This document shows positions 9,388 to 17,203 of a DNA stretch of 64,000 nucleotides, in pieces (position 1 is the first letter of the stretch; each line of letters starts with the position of its first letter). The notes beneath the pieces were generated by a model. The model did not search any database. It was not told where the DNA came from and saw only the letters and a program-made list of their open reading frames with translations. The translations under genes and the position numbers were made by a program. Location: the NCBI RefSeq assembly GCF_001412655.1, contig NZ_CP012996.1:2790001-2854000 (forward strand), in the 5' to 3' direction. The DNA comes from Pedobacter sp. PACM 27299. Lineage in GTDB: Bacteria; Bacteroidota; Bacteroidia; Sphingobacteriales; Sphingobacteriaceae.

Positions 9388-9569
9388 ATCATTTATTGAT
9401 TTTAGGAGTCGAGGATATCAGACGCTTTGGGAATGAGCTAGGTTACAAGTCCTAAAAGGCTTTAACATCGGATTGATCAGCGTATTTTTTTTACTAAAAA
9501 AGAAGTTTTATTAACTTAGCATTACTGATGTTAAACGCAATTATTTAGAATTTATAACTTAACGCTCTT

Positions 9570-9712
9570 ATGGAAAATTACCAGATCCCAGGTGTTTACA
9601 TTGTAGATAATACCTTACCTTTTCTGTTTCCGCAATAGCAGTTGTAAAAGTGGCTATTGTAAGACCTGCTGAGTTTATCGTCGTCACTTTCCAGCAGCAA
9701 CAGCAGCAGTAA
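9570..9712 (+). pseudogene. Possible remnant of a contractile-tail sheath gene (N-terminus)
   Basis: ATG 9570 opens MENYQIPGVYIVDNT, which resembles the TPGVYI-E start of phage or contractile-injection-system sheath proteins. The frame stops at 9638. A shift of one frame at about 9618-9620 continues as FSVSAIAVVKVAIVRPAEFI, again like the sheath N-terminal segment (SV-AVATAVPAFIGYT), until a TAA at 9710. No further sheath sequence follows. The identification rests on recalled family resemblance over roughly 40 residues. Confidence 0.4.
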
Positions 9713-9794
9713 TCTTTTTTCAGCTTTAGATATACAGGCCAATTCAAATCGTTTTGTTCTGAAACATGAAAGCGATATCGAAGCTGTCTTCAGG

Positions 9795-10271
9795 GTGAGG
9801 AAACAATTACTGGATATGCAAGAAATGAATTATCCTTTAACCAGGGGAGAAGCTATTTCTGCCCGGAAAATAAATCTTCCGCTTGTGCTTGAAACCAGTA
9901 TAGCTAATATTTTGCAGGTCATGAAATCCTACGGAGTGAAACGGATCTTAACGTTGTCATCTGTTGGAGTGGGAGATTCCTAGAAATATAATCCATGGTA
10001 TGTGAAGCTGCTGGTGAAGCTGACTAATTTCAAAGTTATCTTTGTCGACCATAATGCCCAGGAAGATTTGATTAGGGCATCCGAAACCGACTGGAAAATC
10101 GCCAGACCTGCCGGTCTGAATGACAACGATACCCTCGGTACATCAGTGGTCAGTTACGACCGTAGCCCAAAACCTTTTCAGATCAGTAGGAAGTTACTGG
10201 CAAAATTCTTTATTGATAATTTGTATAGCGAAGGGTTTGTTCTGCCAATACCAATGCTGTCAGAGCGGTAA
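9795..10271 (+). pseudogene. Remnant of an NAD(P)-binding SDR/NmrA-like oxidoreductase
   Basis: From about 9885 the frame reads SIANILQVMKSYGVKRILTLSSVGVGDS, hits TAG at 9981-9983, and continues in the same frame as KYNPWYVKLLVKLTNFKVIF and DHNAQEDLIRASETDWKIARPAGL to TAA 10271. This is the C-terminal half of an atypical SDR that repairs or reduces using NAD(P)H; the interrupting codon was probably TGG. The N-terminal Rossmann glycine motif is absent. Upstream in frame (about 9713-9880) is open sequence I do not recognise, without a start. Both the missing N-terminus and the in-frame stop indicate a dead gene. Confidence 0.72.
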
Positions 10272-10376
10272 TTGACGAAAATATTTATTTCTTCGCTGAT
10301 CATCTGAGTTGCCTGGATGATTTTTTTGTTGGAGAAAGCCCTAATTGTGGCCAGCGCAATTACCTGAAAATTGTAG

Positions 10377-10406
10377 TTTGCTGGAATGTAAAAATATATA
10401 CCTTTG
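10377..10406 (+). promoter_or_regulatory. Bacteroidota-type promoter of the first sigma-factor gene
   Basis: TTTG at 10377-10380, an 18-base spacer and TACCTTTG at 10399-10406 match the -33 TTTG / -7 TAnnTTTG pattern of Bacteroidota housekeeping promoters. The -7 element ends 34 bases before the ATG at 10441. Confidence 0.55.
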
Positions 10407-10440
10407 AAATGTACATAGACTTCTAAAACTTTTTCCATTC

Positions 10441-11028
10441 ATGGATATAGATACAGATTTATTGACTGGTTTAAAATCTGATAAGCAGGGTTCATTTGAA
10501 AACCTGTTTAACAGGCATTGGGAAGATTTGTATAAGAAAGCTTACCGAAGGCTGCAGGATCAGTCTGAAGCAGAAGACATGGTTCAGGATATTTTTGAAA
10601 CGATATGGAGCCGCCGTCACAGCATTGAAATTCATACTTCATTTCAGGCCTACCTTCAAACGGCTCTGAAATATAAGATCATGAAATGGCTGGAACGTAA
10701 AAATCTTCATGAGCGCGCTTCAGCCCATCTTTTGTACAGAATGGAAGAAATGGAGAGCAGTATTCTGGAAATGATTGCTGCTGCCGATGTAAAGCATACT
10801 TTGGATGAAGCCATTCAGACTTTTCCAGAAAATATGCGGAAGGTATTTATTCTTCGTACCGAGAGTTATTCGATCCGGGAAATAGCCGAAGCCTTGGGAT
10901 TGGCAGAACAAACGGTTAAAAATAATAATGCAGAGGCTTTGCGACGCCTTAAAGTCATTCTTTCCGCTAAACATCCTGACCTCAAACAGTCGTTTTTCAT
11001 TGCCTTGTCGGCGATAATATTAAGTTAA
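10441..11028 (+). CDS. ECF RNA polymerase sigma factor, FecI-like
   Basis: A 195-residue sigma-70 family protein. Region 2 spans about residues 24-90 (FNRHWEDLYKKAYRRLQDQSEAEDMVQDIFETIW) and region 4 about 125-180 (FPENMRKVFILRTESYSIREIAEALGLAEQTVKNNNAEALRRLK). It is followed by a FecR-type anti-sigma factor and a SusC with an STN domain, so it should direct transcription of the SusC/SusD/GH92 genes when their substrate is sensed at the outer membrane. A promoter match lies upstream. Confidence 0.95.
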   Translation: MDIDTDLLTGLKSDKQGSFENLFNRHWEDLYKKAYRRLQDQSEAEDMVQDIFETIWSRRHSIEIHTSFQAYLQTALKYKIMKWLERKNLHERASAHLLYRMEEMESSILEMIAAADVKHTLDEAIQTFPENMRKVFILRTESYSIREIAEALGLAEQTVKNNNAEALRRLKVILSAKHPDLKQSFFIALSAIILS

Positions 11029-11098
11029 CAATTAAATAACCTTTTCTTGAAGTACTTTTCCTCTGCTGAGGACACTATGTAGTTGTAAAAGACGAATA

Positions 11099-12046
11099 GT
11101 GGAAGACTCATATTTTAAAAAACTCATAAAAAAATACAATAACAATACTGCGAATGCTGCAGAGCGATTTGTTGTTGACCTCTGGTATGATTCCTTTGAT
11201 GCTGACCTGGATGCGAAAATTCCAGGCTTATCGAATCAGGAAGAAAAGCATGCCACAAGACTGCGCATACTGAATCGGATAGACAGGCGGCAGCCCAGGC
11301 TACACTGGTACCGAAGCTCCTGGCTGCGGATCGCTGCCCTGTGCTTACTGATTTCCGGAATAGCGCTGTTTTTTATCCCAAATCATACCCAGGAACCCCT
11401 GGTCGTAAAACTGCCATCGGTCTATAGTACCGGCCAGAAAGAAATTAAAAGAATCCTTTTAACAGACAGTACCGTAATCTGGTTAAATGCCAATTCCAAT
11501 GTCAGCATCACCAGTGATTTCGGAAAGAAAGAACGTAAGCTCTTTTTGAAAGGAGAAGCCAGTTTCGACGTACGCAGGGATACGTTGAGGCCTTTCATCG
11601 TGGATGCTGGTAAAATCAAGGTAAGGGTGCTGGGGACCGCATTTAATGTTCGCGCTTATGAACAGCTGAATGAAATCAAGGTGAGTGTGAGCCGGGGAAA
11701 AGTAAAGGTTAGTGACGACTTAAATGCTTTGGCACTGCTGACTAAAGGAACAAGTTTGTCCTACGATAAGCTGAGCAGAGCGGCAAAAGTGGAGAATGCA
11801 GCAGTCACAGATACCTGGATGGATGGAAAAATAGTCCTGGTCAAAGCCAGCTTTCCTGAGCTTGTACAGGATATGCACAATATGTACGGTTTAAAACTGA
11901 GTACTACAGATAAGCAGGTGAAGTCTTTCAGGTATAATGTTACGCTTCGCGCTAGCCAATCTCAAAAGGAAGTATTGGAATTATTAATGAACATGTTAAA
12001 CAAAAAGTATAAACAGGAGGGCGAAAATGAGATAATTATATATTAG
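11099..12046 (+). CDS. FecR family anti-sigma factor
   Basis: A 315-residue inner-membrane protein with a GTG start at 11099. A cytoplasmic N-terminal part of about 80 residues is followed by one membrane helix (LRIAALCLLISGIALFFIP), then the periplasmic FecR domain (ILLTDSTVIWLNANSNVSITSDF, FLKGEASFDV, VLGTAFNVRAY) and a DUF4974/STN-like tail (FRYNVTLRASQSQKEVLELLMNMLNKKY). It should hold the FecI-like sigma factor inactive until contacted by the STN domain of the adjacent SusC. It lies 70 bases after the sigma gene. Confidence 0.94.
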   Translation: MEDSYFKKLIKKYNNNTANAAERFVVDLWYDSFDADLDAKIPGLSNQEEKHATRLRILNRIDRRQPRLHWYRSSWLRIAALCLLISGIALFFIPNHTQEPLVVKLPSVYSTGQKEIKRILLTDSTVIWLNANSNVSITSDFGKKERKLFLKGEASFDVRRDTLRPFIVDAGKIKVRVLGTAFNVRAYEQLNEIKVSVSRGKVKVSDDLNALALLTKGTSLSYDKLSRAAKVENAAVTDTWMDGKIVLVKASFPELVQDMHNMYGLKLSTTDKQVKSFRYNVTLRASQSQKEVLELLMNMLNKKYKQEGENEIIIY

Positions 12047-12052
12047 AAAAAA

Positions 12053-12078
12053 CCGTCGAACCACAGCGGATTCGACGG
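12053..12078 (+). other. Hairpin between the anti-sigma and susC genes
   Basis: An 8-bp perfect stem CCGTCGAA / TTCGACGG with a 10-base loop starts 6 bases after the anti-sigma stop codon. No T run follows, so it may be a weak terminator or an mRNA end separating regulators from the strongly expressed susC. Confidence 0.45.
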
Positions 12079-12223
12079 ATGATTTGTGCTGGCGGCATTT
12101 AGTTTGGACGCTGATCACCGCCGGCATTAGCAATTAAATAATCACTAACTATTCAAATCTATGAAACCCTGGCTTGGAATCAAAGCGCAGAGCGGTCATG
12201 GTTTGAATAAAAACCAACTATAA

Positions 12224-15200
12224 ATGAAACAAAAAATACTGCTATTGCAGCAATTTATGCGTATTACAATTATCATCAGTTTGATTACTGTTGCAGCTTC
12301 CCAGTTCTTATGGGCGGGTGTATCCAGAGGACAGGTACTTCAGAAGCACCTGGATGTATCTTATGAAAAAACAACGCTCTACGATCTGATCAATGACATT
12401 CAGAAGAAAAATAAGGTCGACTTTGCCTTTACAGACCATTTGAACCTGGAGAAGATTGTGCTGACCAATATTAATTTCAGAAATAATGCGCTGGAATTGG
12501 TATTGCAAGCGATTTTAACACCTAATAAGATCAGTTTCAAAGAAAGAGGAGGCACCATTATATTGTCCAGGATGCAAACACCTGGTAAGATAAAAGGTAG
12601 GATCCTTGATGAAAGTGGGAATCCATTGGTCGGAGCAGGAGTTAAAGTTGTAGAACTTAAACGCAGCGTAAGTGCAGACGCAGCAGGTTATTTTGTGATG
12701 GATGTTCCTCCTGGAACTTATACGGTAGAAGTGAGCTATATTTCTTTCAGCACCCAGCGAAGGACAGAGGTGGTCGTGACGGAAGGTAAATCTGTTACCC
12801 TGAATTTCACACTCAAAGATGAATTGAGCAAGCTTGATGAAGTGGTAGTGGTCGGGTATGGAACACAGAAACGGAAAGAAATTACCTCTGCAATTACTTC
12901 GATTAAAGCGGAAGACTTCAATAAAGGCGCAGCAAGGTCACCTATGGATTTAATCCAGGGGAAGGTTCCGGGATTAAATATTACCAGAACACAGGGGAAT
13001 AATCCAAATTCAAGTCCTTCTATACAGTTGCGCGGTATCACCTCAATTACCGGAACGAGGTCGCCGCTGATTGTGATAGATGGAATTCCAGGTGGAAATT
13101 TGGATTTGCTGCAGCAGGATGATATTGAATCGATAGATGTGCTTAGAGATGGATCTGCAGCCGCAATATATGGAACCAGGGGTAATGCAGGCGTGATATT
13201 GATCAGCACGAAAAAAGGCAGGTCAGGAGATCCTGAATTTGATTACAACAACTACTTCCAAAAAGATTTTGTAGATAAAAAGCCAGACTTTTTGTCGGCC
13301 GAACAATGGAGAGAACGGATTGCTTCCGGAGATATCAAGCCACAACAGGATCTGGGTGCTGCCACAGACATGTATAATGAGCTGATCAATAAGAATAACC
13401 TGAGTCAATACCATAATTTTGCCGCTTATGGCGGCGGAGAAAAGACCAATTACAGGGCTTCCGGATACATGAATGATTTTCAGGGTATTGCAAAATCAAA
13501 CCGCAGAGAACAGTGGGGAGGTCGTATTAACATCAATCAAAAAGGACTTCAGGATAGGTTGACCTTGCAAGTAAATATGGTGGCCAACTTTAATAAAGCC
13601 AATTTATTGGGCGGTGGCAGCGGTGATTTTGAACAGGCTGTGATCTGGAATCCAACCGCTCCAATTATGAAGCCGGACGGTACCTTTAACAATCCCAACG
13701 ATGGATACAACCCACTTTCGAGGTTAGCCAACAGAATCAGTGAAAGAGATCAGCAAACCTTTTCAGGTGATGCCAGAGCAACTGTAGATTTGTCTGACGA
13801 CCTTTCCTTTTCTTTGTTCGGTTCTTATCAGCGTGACAATTATAACAACAGACAATTCCGTTCTATCAATGACTGGGATCAGCGTTTAAATTCTACTTAT
13901 CGCGGTATGGCTTATGGAAGTAAAGAAAATGTGCTGGACTGGACAAAGACTTTTGAGCCGACTGTAAACTTCAAGAAAACAATTCATGAAGACCATAATG
14001 TAAGTGCCATACTTGGATACAGCTACCAGTATTCTACTACAGAACGTTTCAATGTAAACAACAACGGGCTAACTACAGATGGTTTCCTGGATTGGAACCT
14101 CGGTGCTGGAGGGGCCATCAGTAATACGGCTTTACCAAGACCTGGAATCGGCAGTTTTAAGGAAGATAATACCTTAATTGCCTTTTTCGGAAGGGCAAAT
14201 TATGCCTATAAAGGGAAGTATTTCGCCCAATTTATTTTAAGAAGAGAAGGTTCCTCAAAATTCGGAACGAATAATAAATATGGCAGCTTTCCTGCATTGT
14301 CTGCAGGCTGGATGTTGAGTGATGAAGCATTTATGAAAAACATTCCTGTGATTAACAGTTTGAAGTTAAGAGTGGGATATGGAGTAACAGGTAATGCAGG
14401 GATAGGAAATTACCAGTCTCTGATCACACTCGGAACAGGCGGTTTGTATCCTCAGGGAACGGAATATTACCAAACCTATGGTGCAGGTAGGAACCCGAAT
14501 CCGGACCTTCGCTGGGAGCGCAAAGCAGAATGGAACTTTGGTTTGGATTATGCCATCCTGAACAATAGAATTACAGGAACTATTGATGTATACAATAGGA
14601 AGACCAAAGATTTGCTGCTGAACTATGTGGCGCAGCAGCCAAGTTATGTACGCGGTGATATTTATACCAATGTGGGTGCCATCCAAAATCATGGTGTAGA
14701 ATTGCTCATCAGTGCAGTTGCAGTAAAAAACAATAATTTCCAATGGAATATCGACCTGACCGCAAATTCTCAATTTAATAAGCTGTCTTACCTTACGAAT
14801 GATGTGTTTAAAGCGACCTCTTTGTTCTATGCGGATATTCCTAATCCAGGGGCGATGGGTCCAGCAATCAGAATTGATGAGGGAGGAGTGATTGGTAATT
14901 TTTATGGAAAACGCTTTGCTGGTTTTACGGAAGCAGGTGCCTGGCAGTTTTATAAAAAAGATGGCTCAATTGCCGAAGCTGCGCAAATGACGGAGGAAGA
15001 TAAGACGATTATTGGAAATGGTGTTCCTAAATATGGATTGAGCCTGAACCAGACTTTCAAGTATAAGAATTTCGATTTAACGGTATTTTTAAGAGGGAAA
15101 TTTGCCTTTGATATTCTAAACCTTAAAGAGATATTTTATGGTAACAAAAGTTACTTGCCCAACAACGTATTTAATAGTGCTTTTGGGAAACATAGTCAGT

Positions 15201-15472
15201 TAAAAGCCGCCCCTCAGTATTCTGATTATTACCTGGAAAAAGGTGATTTCGTAAAACTGGATAACGTAACGCTGGGCTATAATTTCAAGCTGGATAGCAA
15301 ATACCTGCGTCGGGTTAGGGTCTTTGTTTCAGGCCGGAATTTGCTGACAGTTACGGGTTATAGTGGCTTGGATCCTGAGTTACAGGATACCGGATTTGAT
15401 ACGGGTATAGATTCAAGAGGTTTCTATCCAAGAACAAGGTCCTGGACAGCGGGTTTAAGTGTCGGTTTTTAA
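12224..15472 (+). CDS. SusC/RagA TonB-dependent transporter with STN signalling domain
   Basis: A 1082-residue outer-membrane transporter. After a long N-terminal signal segment comes an STN domain (about residues 40-115: VSYEKTTLYDLINDIQKK, ALELVLQAIL), which contacts FecR proteins in the periplasm. Next is a carboxypeptidase-regulatory-like domain (about 122-200), the SusC signature DEVVVVGYGTQKRKEITSAI, the plug (VPGLNITRTQGNNPNSSPSIQLRG) and the C-terminal 22-strand barrel ending in aromatic VGF. With the SusD 34 bases downstream it imports a glycan fragment; the GH92-like enzyme after SusD points to alpha-mannose-containing glycans. The STN domain makes it both transporter and sensor. 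Confidence 0.96.
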   Translation: MKQKILLLQQFMRITIIISLITVAASQFLWAGVSRGQVLQKHLDVSYEKTTLYDLINDIQKKNKVDFAFTDHLNLEKIVLTNINFRNNALELVLQAILTPNKISFKERGGTIILSRMQTPGKIKGRILDESGNPLVGAGVKVVELKRSVSADAAGYFVMDVPPGTYTVEVSYISFSTQRRTEVVVTEGKSVTLNFTLKDELSKLDEVVVVGYGTQKRKEITSAITSIKAEDFNKGAARSPMDLIQGKVPGLNITRTQGNNPNSSPSIQLRGITSITGTRSPLIVIDGIPGGNLDLLQQDDIESIDVLRDGSAAAIYGTRGNAGVILISTKKGRSGDPEFDYNNYFQKDFVDKKPDFLSAEQWRERIASGDIKPQQDLGAATDMYNELINKNNLSQYHNFAAYGGGEKTNYRASGYMNDFQGIAKSNRREQWGGRININQKGLQDRLTLQVNMVANFNKANLLGGGSGDFEQAVIWNPTAPIMKPDGTFNNPNDGYNPLSRLANRISERDQQTFSGDARATVDLSDDLSFSLFGSYQRDNYNNRQFRSINDWDQRLNSTYRGMAYGSKENVLDWTKTFEPTVNFKKTIHEDHNVSAILGYSYQYSTTERFNVNNNGLTTDGFLDWNLGAGGAISNTALPRPGIGSFKEDNTLIAFFGRANYAYKGKYFAQFILRREGSSKFGTNNKYGSFPALSAGWMLSDEAFMKNIPVINSLKLRVGYGVTGNAGIGNYQSLITLGTGGLYPQGTEYYQTYGAGRNPNPDLRWERKAEWNFGLDYAILNNRITGTIDVYNRKTKDLLLNYVAQQPSYVRGDIYTNVGAIQNHGVELLISAVAVKNNNFQWNIDLTANSQFNKLSYLTNDVFKATSLFYADIPNPGAMGPAIRIDEGGVIGNFYGKRFAGFTEAGAWQFYKKDGSIAEAAQMTEEDKTIIGNGVPKYGLSLNQTFKYKNFDLTVFLRGKFAFDILNLKEIFYGNKSYLPNNVFNSAFGKHSQLKAAPQYSDYYLEKGDFVKLDNVTLGYNFKLDSKYLRRVRVFVSGRNLLTVTGYSGLDPELQDTGFDTGIDSRGFYPRTRSWTAGLSVGF

Positions 15473-15506
15473 GGAGTCTAATCGCTAATTATTACAAAAA
15501 TTAAGA

Positions 15507-17132
15507 ATGAAATCATATATACATAAGGCCTTAGGCCTGTTAAGTTTAACAGTTGGGATAAGTACACTAAACTCCTGTACTAAACTAGAGGAAAATTTGT
15601 ACAGTGAGCTGTATAAAGATAATTTCTACAAAAATAAAACTGAAGTGCTTCAAAGTGCATTACGTCCGATGACACATTTGCAATCCTGGATTGCACCAAT
15701 ACGCGGTGATGGCTATTATTACCATGCAGAGATGTCTGCAGATCAGTTGGCATGGCCTCAAAAAGGTCGTCACGCTTATGACAATGGAGATCATATTCGT
15801 CAGCATTATCACTCCTGGACACTCAATGAAAACCGCTTAAATAATGCCTGGGTAGGGATGTGGACAGGTGTTGGCTATGTTAATGCTGCCATTGAAGATT
15901 TGGAAAAATTAGACGCCACTAAAGTTGGAATGACTGATGCTGAGCTAAAAATGATTCTTGCAGAACTGCACGTTTTAAGGGGTTTTCATTACCTGAAATT
16001 AGTAGATACCTGGGGTAACATTCCAATTGCGACTAAAGTTGGGGAACCTAAGAATCCTGCTACGGCTTCTCGTAAAGAGGTTTTCGACTTTATTAAAACA
16101 GAACTGGAAACTTATGTTCCTCAGCTGGCGCCTTATTCGGAAGCATTAATTGGTCGTATCGGACAAACTGGCGGTTATGCCATGCTTGCTGAACTATACC
16201 TGAATGCAGAGAAGTGGACTGGTACGCCGATGTGGGATCAGTGTATTGCAGTCTGTGATAAAATCATGGCTGGAACTGCAGGTGGACTTGGCGGTGCACC
16301 TAAATTGGCTGCTAATTTAACTTCAACTTTCTCCAATACCAATAGAACCGCAACAGAAGCTTTGTTTCAACTTGCTTATAGTCGCAAGGGAGGTTTTGAA
16401 TGGCAATGGATTGTACTGCATGGTTTTTCTTATATGAACGATGCGCTGAACGTTTCCTATGAAGGGAACAATGCTTACGTGGTTACACCACCTGCTTTTA
16501 ATGCTTATGCTGCAAATGACTTGCGTAAAAAAGAATGGTTTTTGTTCGGTCCTCAGTATAAATATGGAACCACTACTCCGATTCTGGGATCTGAAGAATA
16601 TAGCGGAAAACCATTTATTCTGGTCAACTCTATTAGAAGGGAAAGTGAAGGCGATTTAACCAGTGATGGGGGAATGACAAAAGGAGAGGAGAATAGCGGG
16701 GCAAGATTTAATAAATATAAATCTGGTATACTCAGCGATGTAAATTATAAAGAAAATCAATTTATGGTGTATCGCCTGACGGAGATTTATTTTGATAAAG
16801 CTGAGGCGATCATGCGTAAAAATGGTAACACCGCTACTCAAGAAGCGGTCGATTTGATCAACGCCAGTCGTAAGCGTGCTTTTACCGATCAGGATTGGGA
16901 GGCGGCAAAATATACCACGGCCACGCTAACTATGGATGAACTGCTTGCTGAAAAGGGCAGAGAGTTTATATTTGAAGGTAAACGTCGTACGGATATCATC
17001 CGTTTTGGACGCTTTACAAAAGGTACATGGTGGGACCACACGCCAACAAATGATGCCAGAAGAGAGATTTATCCAATTCCTTTCCGTCAAATGGCGAATA
17101 ATGTAAACCTGGTTCAAAATCCAGGATATTAA
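15507..17132 (+). CDS. SusD/RagB family nutrient-binding lipoprotein
   Basis: A 541-residue surface lipoprotein with lipobox LNSC (Cys24). The TPR-rich SusD fold is shown by AELHVLRGFHYLKLVDTWGNIPI near residue 155 and the C-terminal GREFIFEGKRRTDIIRFGRF and IYPIPFRQMANNVNLVQNPGY, which end nearly all family members. It forms the lid of the SusC pore and binds the glycan. It is co-transcribed with the preceding susC; a hairpin between it and the GH92 gene may trim or attenuate the message. Confidence 0.96.
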   Translation: MKSYIHKALGLLSLTVGISTLNSCTKLEENLYSELYKDNFYKNKTEVLQSALRPMTHLQSWIAPIRGDGYYYHAEMSADQLAWPQKGRHAYDNGDHIRQHYHSWTLNENRLNNAWVGMWTGVGYVNAAIEDLEKLDATKVGMTDAELKMILAELHVLRGFHYLKLVDTWGNIPIATKVGEPKNPATASRKEVFDFIKTELETYVPQLAPYSEALIGRIGQTGGYAMLAELYLNAEKWTGTPMWDQCIAVCDKIMAGTAGGLGGAPKLAANLTSTFSNTNRTATEALFQLAYSRKGGFEWQWIVLHGFSYMNDALNVSYEGNNAYVVTPPAFNAYAANDLRKKEWFLFGPQYKYGTTTPILGSEEYSGKPFILVNSIRRESEGDLTSDGGMTKGEENSGARFNKYKSGILSDVNYKENQFMVYRLTEIYFDKAEAIMRKNGNTATQEAVDLINASRKRAFTDQDWEAAKYTTATLTMDELLAEKGREFIFEGKRRTDIIRFGRFTKGTWWDHTPTNDARREIYPIPFRQMANNVNLVQNPGY

Positions 17133-17141
17133 ATTTTGTAC

Positions 17142-17166
17142 ATCAGGGGCTATTATAGCCCCTGAT
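17142..17166 (+). other. Hairpin between susD and the GH92 gene
   Basis: An 11-bp perfect stem ATCAGGGGCTA / TAGCCCCTGAT with a 3-base loop lies 10 bases after the susD stop. There is no T run, so partial termination or 3'-end protection of a susCD message is the likely role. Confidence 0.5.
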
Positions 17167-17203
17167 ATACTCTACAGCTAGAAATAAATTGAAAAATGAT
17201 TGT

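Noticed and set aside
10178..10438. Minus-strand 86-codon frame between the SDR remnant and the sigma gene
   Set aside because: It overlaps the SDR remnant antisense and the sigma-gene promoter, and its translation matches nothing I recognise.
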